Part shown: positions 31,435 to 39,159 of the stretch, in pieces
How the letters are laid out: each line of letters opens with the position of its first letter
How positions within the stretch are numbered: the stretch's first letter is position 1
Assembly (NCBI RefSeq): GCF_003287935.1
Contig: NZ_CP030287.1
Coordinates: 8,955,476 to 9,000,378 of the forward strand
DNA: 44,903 nt
Source of the DNA: Streptomyces sp. ICC1
Lineage (GTDB): Bacteria > Actinomycetota > Actinomycetes > Streptomycetales > Streptomycetaceae
Direction: 5' to 3'
Program-made: the position numbers and the translations under genes
Notes under the pieces: model-generated
Seen by the model: only the letters and a program-made list of their open reading frames with translations
Database searches by the model: none
What the model was told of the DNA's origin: nothing

Positions 31435-32541
31435 TTGATCAGAAACGGTTCGGGTTCTGGGTCGTTGAGCTGGGTGTGAGCGATCTGGTGGGGGACGCAC
31501 GGCATCTGTCGCCGTCGGCGCAGGAGGCCCTGCGGCTGCGGGCGGTGGCCGCGTTGGTGGCAGGGAGGGGCCGTGAGGACGTGGCGGCGGTGTTCGGCGT
31601 GTCGCTGAAAGCAGTCGACATCTGGTGGACGAAGTGGCAGGCCGGCGGCCGGGAAGCGCTCGTCATGCGGCCGCGCGGCAAGCCGGTCGGGGTGCACCAG
31701 GTGCTCGGGGAGGCCGAGCAGGCCGCGGTCCGGCAGGCCGTCCTCGATCACATCCCCTCCGACCTGGGACTTTCGGGTCAGCTGTGGACTCGGGGGCAGA
31801 TAGGCGAGCTGATCTTCAAGCTGTACCGGGTCCGCTTCACCGAGCCCGGGGTGGGCAAGTACCTCAAGCGTTGGGGGCTGAGCTTCCAGCGTCCGGACAA
31901 GCGGGCGGTCGAGCAGGACGCGGAAGCGGTCCGCGTCTGGCACGAGGAGACCTGGCCGGCGATCCGGGCCAGGGCGAAGGCGGAGAACGGCGAAGTTCTC
32001 TTCGGTGACCAGGTCGGGGTCCGCTCGGACCAGGTCACTGGCCGCACCTGGGGTGCCAAGGGCGCGACTCCCATCGTCCGCCGCACCGGGAACCGGTTCT
32101 CCGTGAACGCGATGTCCGCGATCAGCACCCGCGGCCGGATGCACTTCATGGTCTTCACCGAGTCGTTCGACGCGAAGGTCATGTGCCGCTTCCTCGCCCG
32201 GATCGTCGGGCACTTCGACCGGAAGGTCCATCTGATCGTCGACCGGCACTCGGTCCACCGCTCGAAGACCGTCCGGGCCTGGCTCGCCGGCCACAAGGAC
32301 GAGATCGAGCTGCACTTCCTGCCCTCGTACTCACCCGAGCTGAACCCGGACGAGCTCGTCAACGCCGACCTCAAACGCAGCCTGCCCCACACCCACCGGT
32401 CCAGGAACCAGGCCGAACTCGCCGCCGAAACCCGCAGGTTCTTCCACAGACGCCAACGTCAACCACACATCGTCCGCGGCTACTTCGGCGGCCCACACGT
32501 CCGCTACGTCCTGGACGAGAACCCTTTGAGTTTCTGATCAA
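31435..32541 (+). mobile_element. IS630-like insertion sequence, copy 1
   Basis: 1107 bp with ends TTGATCAGAAAC (31435) and its complement (to 32541), flanked by TA on both sides, the expected IS630/Tc1 target duplication. It carries one complete transposase gene. Confidence 0.88.
31476..32537 (+). CDS. IS630-family transposase, copy 1
   Basis: A 353-residue DDE transposase. The N-terminal 75 residues are paired HTH domains (QEALRLRAVAALVAGRGRED ... KAVDIWWTKWQAGG) that bind the ends. The catalytic core has Asp in VLFGDQVGVRSDQ, Asp in LIVDRHSVHRSKT, and Glu in SPELNPDELVNADLK, the DDE triad of the DDE_3 family. Starts at GTG 31476 inside the left inverted repeat; its stop lies in the right repeat. 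The core is nearly identical to copy 2 while the first 75 residues differ strongly (see findings). Likely active or recently so. Confidence 0.9.
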   Translation: MSDLVGDARHLSPSAQEALRLRAVAALVAGRGREDVAAVFGVSLKAVDIWWTKWQAGGREALVMRPRGKPVGVHQVLGEAEQAAVRQAVLDHIPSDLGLSGQLWTRGQIGELIFKLYRVRFTEPGVGKYLKRWGLSFQRPDKRAVEQDAEAVRVWHEETWPAIRARAKAENGEVLFGDQVGVRSDQVTGRTWGAKGATPIVRRTGNRFSVNAMSAISTRGRMHFMVFTESFDAKVMCRFLARIVGHFDRKVHLIVDRHSVHRSKTVRAWLAGHKDEIELHFLPSYSPELNPDELVNADLKRSLPHTHRSRNQAELAAETRRFFHRRQRQPHIVRGYFGGPHVRYVLDENPLSF

Positions 32542-32547
32542 TAGGTA

Positions 32548-33653
32548 TTGATCAGAAACTCAAAGGGTTCTCGTTCAGGACGTAGCGGACGTGCGGGCCG
32601 CCGAAGTAGCCGCGGACGATGTGTGGTTGACGCTGGCGTCTGTGGAAGAATCTGCGGGTTTCGGCGGCGAGTTCGGCCTGGTTCCTGGCCCGGTGGGTGT
32701 GGGGCAGGCTGCGTTTGAGGTCGGCGTTGACCAGCTCGTCGGGGTTCAGCTCGGGTGAGTACGAGGGCAGGAAGTGCAGCTCGATCTGGTCCTGGTGGCC
32801 GGCGAGCCAGGCCCGGACAGTCTTCGAGCGGTGGGCCGAGTGGCGGTCGACGATCAGGTGGATCTTCCGGTCGAAGTGCCCGACGAGCCGGGCGAGGAAG
32901 CGGCACATCACGGTCGCGTCGAACGACTCGGTGAAGACCATGAAGTGCATCCGGCCGCGGGTGCTGATCGCGGACATCGCGTTCACGGAGAAGCGGTTCC
33001 CGGTCCGGCGGACGATGGGAGTCGCGCCCTTGGCGCCCCAGGTTCGGCCGGTGACCTGGTCCGAGCGGATCCCGACCTGGTCGGCGAAGAGGACTTCGCC
33101 GTTCTCCGCCTTCGCCCTGGCCCGGATCGCCGGCCAGGTCTCCTCGTGCCAGACCCGGACCGCTTCCGCGTCCTGCTCGACCGCCCGCTTGTCCGGACGC
33201 TGGAAGGTCAGCCCCCAACGCTTGAGGTACTTGCCCACCCCGGGCTCGGTGAAGCGGACCCCGTACAGCTTGAAGATCAGCTCGCCTATCTGCCCCCGCG
33301 TCCACAGCTGACCCGAAAGCCCCAGGTCGGAGGGGATGTGATCGAGGACAGCCTGCCGAACAGCGGCCTGCTCGGCCTCCGACAGGACCTGGTACTCACC
33401 CACGCGACGGCCTCGTGGGCGGGACAGCAGTGCGTCCCGGCCGCCGGCCTGCCACTTCGCCCACCAGTTGTCCACGGCCTTCACCGACACCTTGAACAGG
33501 GCGGCAACCTCTACCCGGTCCCGGCCCTCCACCAGCGCGGACACCGCCAGCAACCGCGCGGCCTCCTGCGCATCCGGCGACCAGGCCCGCGCATCCCCCA
33601 CCAGATCACTCACACACCGTCAACGAGCCTGAACTCAAAGCGTTTCGGATCAA
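32548..33653 (-). mobile_element. IS630-like insertion sequence, copy 2, inverted
   Basis: 1106 bp, tail to tail with copy 1, separated by TA-GG-TA (32542-32547). Ends TTGATCAGAAAC at 32548 and a variant (GGATCAA with CGAAACG) at 33653, followed by TA. The outer end is more diverged than the inner. Confidence 0.87.
32552..33613 (-). CDS. IS630-family transposase, copy 2
   Basis: A 353-residue paralogue of copy 1 with the same triad: Asp in VLFADQVGIRSDQ, Asp in LIVDRHSAHRSKT, Glu in SPELNPDELVNADLK. Residues 1-8 (MSDLVGDA) and 78-353 are almost identical to copy 1, whereas 9-77 contain dozens of substitutions (for example SALVEGRDRVEVAALFKVSV). The two transposases face each other across a six-base gap, so they share a convergent 3' end. 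Both reading frames are intact. Confidence 0.9.
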   Translation of the reverse strand: MSDLVGDARAWSPDAQEAARLLAVSALVEGRDRVEVAALFKVSVKAVDNWWAKWQAGGRDALLSRPRGRRVGEYQVLSEAEQAAVRQAVLDHIPSDLGLSGQLWTRGQIGELIFKLYGVRFTEPGVGKYLKRWGLTFQRPDKRAVEQDAEAVRVWHEETWPAIRARAKAENGEVLFADQVGIRSDQVTGRTWGAKGATPIVRRTGNRFSVNAMSAISTRGRMHFMVFTESFDATVMCRFLARLVGHFDRKIHLIVDRHSAHRSKTVRAWLAGHQDQIELHFLPSYSPELNPDELVNADLKRSLPHTHRARNQAELAAETRRFFHRRQRQPHIVRGYFGGPHVRYVLNENPLSF

Positions 33654-33672
33654 TAGAATGTGATTAGCGGAC

Positions 33673-34221
33673 GTGTTGGGGGGGGGGCGGGCCGCCCCGG
33701 TACCCGCCACCCCGCGGAGACGGGCGGCCGGAAGCCGCCGGGCCTCCCGCCCCACCCCCCGGGCCGCCAAGCCGAGCCGTACGCCCGCCGCGACCGCCGG
33801 CGGCGGTTCCGGGGGTGCGGGCGGCTCCTCCGGCGAGTCCGGGGCGGAGTCCGCGGTCCTCTCCCTGGTCAACAAGGAGCGGGCCGCGGCCGGGTGCGGT
33901 GCGCTGACCGCGAACGCGAAGCTGAGCGCCGCGGCACGGACGTACAGTGACACCATGGCCCGCAGCGGCGTCATGTCCCACACCGGACCCGACGGGTCCA
34001 CCATGACCACCCGCGTGGAAGCCGCCGGATACGGCTGGTCCCGCCTGGGCGAGAACATAGCCCGCGGCCAGGCGGACGCCGCCGCGGTCATGAAGGCGTG
34101 GATGAACAGCCCGGGCCACAAGGCCAACATCCTCAACTGCGACTTCCGGGAGATCGGCATAGGCCTCCACCAGGGCGACGGCGGCCCCTGGTGGACACAG
34201 AACTTCGGGACGCCGAAGTAG
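33673..34221 (+). CDS. Secreted CAP (SCP/PR1) domain protein, N-terminus uncertain
   Basis: About 182 residues, of which the last 125 are the CAP fold: VNKERAAAGCGALTANAKLS, SHTGPDGSTMTTRVEAAGY (first cavity His), LGENIARGQ (Glu), and MNSPGHKANILNCDFREIGIG (second His), closing with PWWTQNFGTPK. Bacterial CAP proteins act at the cell surface, some on lipids or peptidoglycan. A Ser/Gly-rich linker precedes it. The start region is disturbed: a run of ten G bases (about 33676-33685) follows the right end of the IS, and no signal peptide is seen, so the 5' end has been lost. Confidence 0.8.
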   Translation: MLGGGRAAPVPATPRRRAAGSRRASRPTPRAAKPSRTPAATAGGGSGGAGGSSGESGAESAVLSLVNKERAAAGCGALTANAKLSAAARTYSDTMARSGVMSHTGPDGSTMTTRVEAAGYGWSRLGENIARGQADAAAVMKAWMNSPGHKANILNCDFREIGIGLHQGDGGPWWTQNFGTPK

Positions 34222-34323
34222 CAGCCACTCCCTCACCCGGCCCCCGCCCTCCGGCGGGGGCTCACGTCCTCCGACCCGTACGCGGGCCAGGAGGGCATCG
34301 GTGTTTCCCCCGCGGTCCGCGCC

Positions 34324-34397
34324 CGTCACGGGGGGAGGCGGTGACGGGCGGCCCGGCGCGCGTCACGGGGGGAGGCGGTGACGGGCGGCCCGGCGCG
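34324..34397. repeat. 37-bp tandem duplication, each copy holding a palindrome
   Basis: Two identical 37-base units (34324-34360 and 34361-34397). Each contains CCCGTCAC-(11)-GTGACGGG, an 8-bp-arm palindrome suited to an operator. It lies upstream of the membrane protein at 34415. Confidence 0.85.
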
Positions 34398-34414
34398 TCG
34401 GACACTATGGGGCC

Positions 34415-34651
34415 GTGCCCCGAATTCCGCGCTACCTGCTCATATGGCTGTCGTGCACGGCCGCCAGCGTGACCGCCGTGCTCGGCACGGTCCAGTTCGT
34501 GGTCGGTTCGACCAGGCATACGCCGCCGGTCGCGAGGTCCGCCCCCGTGGTCGTCGAAACGCCGCCGGCCTGGCTGGCGTCGCAGGGCCAGTCTCCGAGC
34601 CCGCAGTCCCCGAGCGCACCCCCCGGCGGTTTCCCCTCCGCGACCGAGTGA
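34415..34651 (+). CDS. Short membrane-anchored protein, possibly truncated
   Basis: A 78-residue protein. The basic start MPRIPRYLLIW leads into a membrane helix (LLIWLSCTAASVTAVLGTVQFVV) and a Pro/Ser-rich outer tail (SPSPQSPSAPPGG). Homologous Streptomyces proteins, from memory, carry a longer outer domain; here a stop at 34651 is followed by low-information sequence and an adapter at 34751, so a frameshift or truncation is possible. GTG 34415 is the likely start. Promoter control by the tandem palindrome just upstream is an inference. Confidence 0.55.
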   Translation: MPRIPRYLLIWLSCTAASVTAVLGTVQFVVGSTRHTPPVARSAPVVVETPPAWLASQGQSPSPQSPSAPPGGFPSATE

Positions 34652-34750
34652 ACGTCGCCCCCGGCTTCGTCGCCCACCCCCGCGACGGCTTCGTCGTGCA
34701 CCCCCCCGCCGACAGCGCCCCAGTTCGCCGCCGACTGCCACGCGGGCGGG

Positions 34751-34778
34751 GGCAGAGTCAGAGGTGGATAAGAGACAG
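34751..34778. other. Nextera i5 adapter remnant (chimeric junction)
   Basis: GGCAGAGTCAGAGGTGGATAAGAGACAG-type sequence: the last third is exact (ATAAGAGACAG). It separates the 34.4 kb segment from the siderophore-binding gene. Confidence 0.92.
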
Positions 34779-34797
34779 AGCGGGGGGCGCGGCCCGG

Positions 34798-35886
34798 CTA
34801 CTTCAGGGCGTTGGCGATCTCGGGGACGACCTGGTCCAGGGCGTGGGAGACGGAGAGTACGGAGTCGGTCGCGAAGGCGGTGCTGAGGGTCGACTCGGGT
34901 TCGAAGACGATGGCGTGGCCGGCCTTGACGGCGGGAATCTCCCGGTAGAGGGCGTCGTCCTTGACCTTGGCGGAGGGCACGCCGATCGGCCCCATGATCA
35001 CGAGGTCGGCGTCGAGCAGGTCCAGGTCCTCGCGGGAGACCTCGGTGAAGAAGGAGCCCCCGGCCTTGGCGTCGACCTTCGGGTTGTTCTTGAAACCGAG
35101 CCGCTCGAGGAAGTCGACACGGCCGCTGCCATGGACGTAGGCGCCGTAGCCGACGCTCGTGAGGGAGCCGGCGGTGACGGTCTTGCCCTGGAACTCGGGG
35201 TGTTGTGCCACGGCGGCCTTGAACTTCCCCTCGACGCCGGCGATGAGTTCCGCGCCCTTGGCGTGGAGGCCGAGGGCGTCGGCGACCATCGTGGTCTGCG
35301 ACTCCCAGTTCGTCAGGTACTGGTCGCCGCCCTTCGGGACCCCGATGGTCGGGGCGATCTTGCTGAGGGTGTCGTAGCGCTTCTGGTCGCCACTGGACTT
35401 GGTGTCGAGGATCAGATCGGGCTTGAGGGCCGCGATCTTCTCGTACTCGGGCTCCAGGGTGCCGATCTTTTCGGGGCTCTTGGTGGAGAGGCCCTTGGCC
35501 CAGGGGCCGACCCCGTCGCCGCCGAAGGCGAGCCAGTCACTGGCGCCCACCGGCTGTACGCCCAGGGCCAGCGCGGTCTCGGCGTCGCCCCAGCCCAGCG
35601 CGACCACCCGCTGCGGCTTCTCGTTCACGGTGATGTCACCGAACTTGGTGGCCACCTTGACGGGGAAGCCGGCCTCGGATCCCGAGGCGGCGCCCTTGTC
35701 GTCCTTGGCGCCGGAGGAGCAGGCGCCGAGGGAGGCGGCCAGGGCCATCGCGGTGGCGAAGGCGACCACGGTCTTCCGGCGGGGACCGCGTGCACGGCGG
35801 GCGGGGGACTCGGGCGCCCCGGCGCGGGGGGTGTGCAGGCGGTCCGGGGCGGCGTAACCTGGCTGGCGCCATGCCGTACGAAGCAC
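34798..35886 (-). CDS. Siderophore (ferric-chelate) ABC transporter substrate-binding lipoprotein
   Basis: A 350-residue lipid-anchored FhuD/FecB-type binding protein that hands iron-siderophore to an ABC importer. A basic n-region and the lipobox ASLGAC (Cys) are at about residues 40-55; the mature protein shows the periplasmic-binding class III pattern: [38 protein letters not shown], and the C-lobe [13 protein letters not shown] with [11 protein letters not shown]. The listed start (GTG 35886) overlaps the start of rnhB on the other strand, so a later start is more natural. No permease or ATPase gene is visible beside it. Confidence 0.85.
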   Translation of the reverse strand: MLRTAWRQPGYAAPDRLHTPRAGAPESPARRARGPRRKTVVAFATAMALAASLGACSSGAKDDKGAASGSEAGFPVKVATKFGDITVNEKPQRVVALGWGDAETALALGVQPVGASDWLAFGGDGVGPWAKGLSTKSPEKIGTLEPEYEKIAALKPDLILDTKSSGDQKRYDTLSKIAPTIGVPKGGDQYLTNWESQTTMVADALGLHAKGAELIAGVEGKFKAAVAQHPEFQGKTVTAGSLTSVGYGAYVHGSGRVDFLERLGFKNNPKVDAKAGGSFFTEVSREDLDLLDADLVIMGPIGVPSAKVKDDALYREIPAVKAGHAIVFEPESTLSTAFATDSVLSVSHALDQVVPEIANALK

Positions 35887-36581
35887 CCACTCACACCGTC
35901 GAACGCTCCCTCCGAGCGACCACCGGCGCCAAGGTCATCGCCGGGGTCGACGAAGTCGGACGAGGGGCCTGGGCCGGTCCCGTCACCGTATGCGCGGCGA
36001 TCACCGGTCTGCGCCGGCCGCCCGCGGGACTCACCGACTCGAAACTGCTCACCCCCAAACGACGTGACGCGCTCGTCGTCGTCCTGGAGGACTGGGTCAC
36101 CGCCTACGCCCTCGGGCACTCCTCCCCGGAGGAGATCGACGAGCTCGGCATGACCGCCGCCCTGCGCCTCGCCGCGGTCCGCGCCCTGGAGGCGCTGCCC
36201 GTGCGGCCCGACGCGGTGATACTCGACGGCAAGCACGACTACCTCGGTGCGCCCTGGCAGGTCCGGACGGTGATCAAGGGCGACCGGTCCTGCGTCGCCG
36301 TCGCCGCGGCCTCGGTGATCGCCAAGGTCCGGCGCGACCGGATGATGGCCGAAATCGGTGAACGGGGCGGCGGGATCGAGGATTTCGCTTTCGCCGCCAA
36401 CGCCGGATATCCCTCGCCCGTGCACCGGGCGGCGCTGGAGGAGATGGGGCCGACCGCGTACCACCGGCTCTCGTGGTCCTACCTCGACGCGCTGCCCCGC
36501 TGGCGCCACCTCAAGAAGGTGCGCCGCAGCGAGGAGTCGATGGAGCTGGAAAACGGAGGCCAACTCGGCTTCGATTTCTGA
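35871..36581 (+). CDS. rnhB: Ribonuclease HII
   Basis: A 236-residue nuclease that removes RNA from RNA-DNA hybrids and ribonucleotides from DNA. ATG 35871 opens [19 protein letters not shown]. The catalytic metal site is the [11 protein letters not shown] motif (Asp-Glu, about residues 26-36), Asp in [10 protein letters not shown] and the downstream acidic residue in [13 protein letters not shown], together with the Lys/His pattern of the HII family. Size matches. It is divergent from the siderophore-binding gene, with overlapping starts, so the junction there is doubtful or the promoters overlap. Confidence 0.9.
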   Translation: MPYEAPTHTVERSLRATTGAKVIAGVDEVGRGAWAGPVTVCAAITGLRRPPAGLTDSKLLTPKRRDALVVVLEDWVTAYALGHSSPEEIDELGMTAALRLAAVRALEALPVRPDAVILDGKHDYLGAPWQVRTVIKGDRSCVAVAAASVIAKVRRDRMMAEIGERGGGIEDFAFAANAGYPSPVHRAALEEMGPTAYHRLSWSYLDALPRWRHLKKVRRSEESMELENGGQLGFDF

Positions 36582-36630
36582 TCGCACACACGTGCCGCCC
36601 ACCGGTACGTTTCGTACCGGTGTTTGATAG

Positions 36631-36745
36631 ATGTCAACTCACGCCTCTTACCCCCGCCCCGAGGAGCCTCAGATTCACGAGAGTGCCCAGGGTCCCCGCG
36701 TCACGCCGGCCGCGAGCCGCACCGCGCAGACCCCCCGTCCCGTTC
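36631..36745 (+). pseudogene. N-terminal piece of an unidentified Streptomyces gene next to rnhB
   Basis: ATG 36631 opens MSTHASYPRPEEPQIHESA, then a Pro/Arg-rich run. The composition is natural to about 36745. After that the plus frame becomes Arg/Pro noise while the minus strand reads a more convincing peptide (APGPVPAAAATPSVSAAVPQ ... LIPASAEGALDADQE). I interpret this as a fold-back in which the same gene continues inverted. Confidence 0.45.
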
Positions 36746-36950
36746 CTGGTCCGCGTCCAGCGCGCCCTCGGCGGACGCGGGGATCAGCTGGACCTGCGGT
36801 ACCGCCGCCGAGACGGACGGCGTGGCGGCAGCTGCGGGAACGGGCCCGGGTGCGGCCTGCGGCGCGCGCTGCACGGGCGGTACGGGACGGGGGGCACGGC
36901 TTCGGGAACGCCTTTCGGCGGGCCACCCGGAGGGGGCCCGCCGAAGGGGG
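36746..36950 (-). pseudogene. Inverted segment, probably the continuation of the gene at 36631
   Basis: Read on the minus strand, it encodes a Pro/Ala stretch and then VQLIPASAEGALDADQE, similar in style to the domain start that I would expect after the Pro-rich leader of the 36631 gene. No start or stop of its own. Confidence 0.35.
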
Positions 36951-36966
36951 AGGGGAGGCACGGGGC

Positions 36967-37710
36967 TCAGCCGCGGGAGCGGGCCTTGCGGGCGCGGACC
37001 ATGAAGCCGGTGCCGAGCGCGAGGACCAGCGCGGCGAGCCCGGCGGCGACGGCCGCGGTGGCGGCGCCCGTGGTGGCGGCGCCCGTGGTGTCGGCGGTCT
37101 CCCGCGCGGCGAGCTCGGCGCCCGCGGCGACCGGGCCCTTGGGGACGGCGACCGTCTGCGGCTTCACATCGGCGGTGGGCGCCGCGCTCGCCGCCGCGCC
37201 CGGCTTCGCGGACGGCGTCGTGCTCGGCTTGGCCGAGGGCGTGGTGGCCGGCTCGGCCTTCGGCAGCAGGTACCAGCCGCTCAGGGCGCCCTCGCCGAGC
37301 ACGTAGACGTTGAGGATGTAGCGGCCCTCGTCCGCACCGGCGTCGATCTTCTTCAGGTCGTACTGGACGCCCTCGACGACGGCGCGGGGGTGGGCGGTGT
37401 CGAGCTTCGCCAGCACGCGGCCCGCCCAGCCGTCACCCGGCTTCCAGTCCGGGGCGACCGCGCGGATCCAGGCCTCGGGGCCCTCGGACTCGTTGCGCAG
37501 CACCGCGATCCGGCCGTCGGCGACCAGCACGCTCTCACCGTCGTACCGGTCCGTGTTCGACGAGTTCGCCGCGATCGAGGACACCGACACGGAGGTCACG
37601 GCCGCCACGGAGGGAGCGGCGGCGGTCGCCGCGAACGCGGTCGCGGCAGGCGCCAGCAGCACCCCGGCGAGGGCGGCGGTGACGATCGAGGTACGGAGGG
37701 CGGTACGCAT
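36967..37710 (-). CDS. Secreted, C-terminally anchored protein, unknown function
   Basis: A 247-residue surface protein. ATG 37710 has GGAG five bases upstream (GGAGTCGTT). Signal peptide MRTALRTSIVTAALAGVLLA...AFA (1-27). The outer domain (about 35-145) is mixed alpha/beta: TDRYDGESVLVADGRIAVLR, WKPGDGWAGRVLAKLDTAH, and RYILNVYVLGEGALSGWYLL. A Pro/Ala/Thr linker leads to a C-terminal membrane helix and basic end (LVLALGTGFMVRARKARSRG). It has the layout of sortase- or TatA-type anchored proteins but lacks LPXTG. No known catalytic motif. Confidence 0.7.
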   Translation of the reverse strand: MRTALRTSIVTAALAGVLLAPAATAFAATAAAPSVAAVTSVSVSSIAANSSNTDRYDGESVLVADGRIAVLRNESEGPEAWIRAVAPDWKPGDGWAGRVLAKLDTAHPRAVVEGVQYDLKKIDAGADEGRYILNVYVLGEGALSGWYLLPKAEPATTPSAKPSTTPSAKPGAAASAAPTADVKPQTVAVPKGPVAAGAELAARETADTTGAATTGAATAAVAAGLAALVLALGTGFMVRARKARSRG

Positions 37711-37893
37711 AACGACTCCTTGGAGCATTGTCTCGGAAGGGGAGGAGAGCCGCATGCCGCGGTGTCGCTGTCGGGGTTTCGTCCGGTCAGGTCTGCGGGG
37801 CTGCTGATGAGAAATCTATGGATCATGATCGGCCGGAACGTGGGATTCCCGTCATGGTCGCGTAACACCGCCCACCAGCCCCCGCGGCCCCCC

Positions 37894-37927
37894 CTGGCGC
37901 TTATACACCTCTCCCGCCTCCGACGTC
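37894..37927. other. Degenerate Nextera adapter remnant
   Basis: CTGGCGCTTATACACCTCT then a degraded i5-like tail. TTATACAC is intact. It separates the anchored-protein promoter from the P450 piece. Confidence 0.85.
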
Positions 37928-38006
37928 CCACGCCTGCTATTCCGCGGACGAGCCTCAGCAACTGCTGGCGGGAGAGCGCCGGGCCGGGCCGGCGGGGCGG
38001 TGCGGT

Positions 38007-38930
38007 TCAGCGGCGGGTGAGCCGCAGCCGGATGCCCTGCGGGTCCAGCAGGCCGGGCAGCGGCCCGACCGGGTCGAGCACGGGCCGGACGGCATGGACC
38101 CGGTGTCCGCGCAGCACCTCGGCGCAGAGCGCGGTGGTGACCAGAAGCGCCAGTTGCTCGCCGGGGCAGCGTCCGCCGGCGTGGCTGAAGGGGGCCATCC
38201 TCAGGTCGTGCTCCGCTCCGCGCGAAGCCCACCGGCCGGGCACGAAGACGTGCGCCGCCGGTACGTGTTCGGGGTCGCGCTGGTGGAACAGCGCGGGCAG
38301 CACCACGCAGGTCCCGGCGGGACGGCGCACGCCCCGCCATTCGGTCTCGGCCCGGGTGATCCGTATCAGGTCGGGGACGGCCGGGTAGAGCCGCAGCGCT
38401 TCGCGGACGCAGGCCCGCAGCCGGGGCAGCGCGCCCCGGGCGACGCCGGGCGCCCGCGCCTCGGCGGCGACCGCGTCCTGTTCGGCCGGGTGGACGCCGA
38501 GCAGGAGCAGGGTGCGCAGCAGGACGCCGGGGACGAGGTCGAAGGCCGCCAGCCACTGCGCGGCCTGCCCGACCGGGTCGAGGCCGCCGGTGGGGTCGCC
38601 GTGGCGGCGGGCCCGCCCCATGAGGGTGTGCGGCTCCGCGAGGTCGGCGTACGCGGCGATGCGCGCACCGGCCTTGGGGTGGAAACGTCCGGGCCGGCGG
38701 GTGAGTTCCGTGTCCTCGGCAGCCGCGTCGCCGAGGACGATGCGGCGGGCCGCGCGGGCCACCGCGTGGCGGGTGCGGGCGAGTTCGAGGGTGTTCCCCC
38801 CGGTCAGCCGCCGGGCCTCCTCGGCGAGCACGGAGAGGAACGGCCCGCAGGACGGGTGGACGGGCAGGCCGGCGGCGAGGACGGACTCGTCGATCGCCCG
38901 CCGCTCCGCGTGCGGTCCGGCGCGCGTGCA
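38007..38930 (-). pseudogene. Cytochrome P450, C-terminal two thirds
   Basis: Haem monooxygenase fragment of about 308 residues. Visible: ACVREALRLYP (the K-helix ExxR), the PERF-like stretch HVFVPGRWASRG, and the haem-ligand loop FSHAGGRCPGEQLAL with Cys in the FxxGxRxCxG pattern; the C-terminus is complete. The N-terminal third (membrane/substrate entry part) is missing. Upstream of about 38930 the frame enters a 27-bp inverted repeat and a MNLRRPA duplicated peptide, which are not P450. A P450 N-terminal piece without its C-terminus lies at 3.9-4.2 kb. Confidence 0.8.
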
Positions 38931-38988
38931 GCCGTCCGGCGCGCCCGGGGCGGGGGCGGGGGCGCCGGACGGCTGCACGCGCGCCGGA
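38916..38988. repeat. 27-bp perfect inverted repeat at the P450 break
   Basis: Arms 38916-38942 and 38962-38988 are perfect complements with a 19-base loop. A CGCCTGAGATT direct repeat (38989 and about 39011) follows. Confidence 0.88.
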
Positions 38989-39159
38989 CGCCTGAGATTC
39001 ATGGCGGGCCGCCTGAGATTGACGGCCCGGTCCGAATGCGCGACCTCCGGGAGGTGGGCAGGCCGTGAACGGCGGCGGAACGCGGTGTGTGCCGTGCGGG
39101 GGCGTGCGGCGGTGTACGGGGCGTGCGGGGCCGTACGGGGTGTGCGGGCCGCTCCGGTT

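Noticed and set aside
31435..33653. Composite transposon from the two IS630 copies
   Set aside because: Only six bases lie between them, so no cargo.
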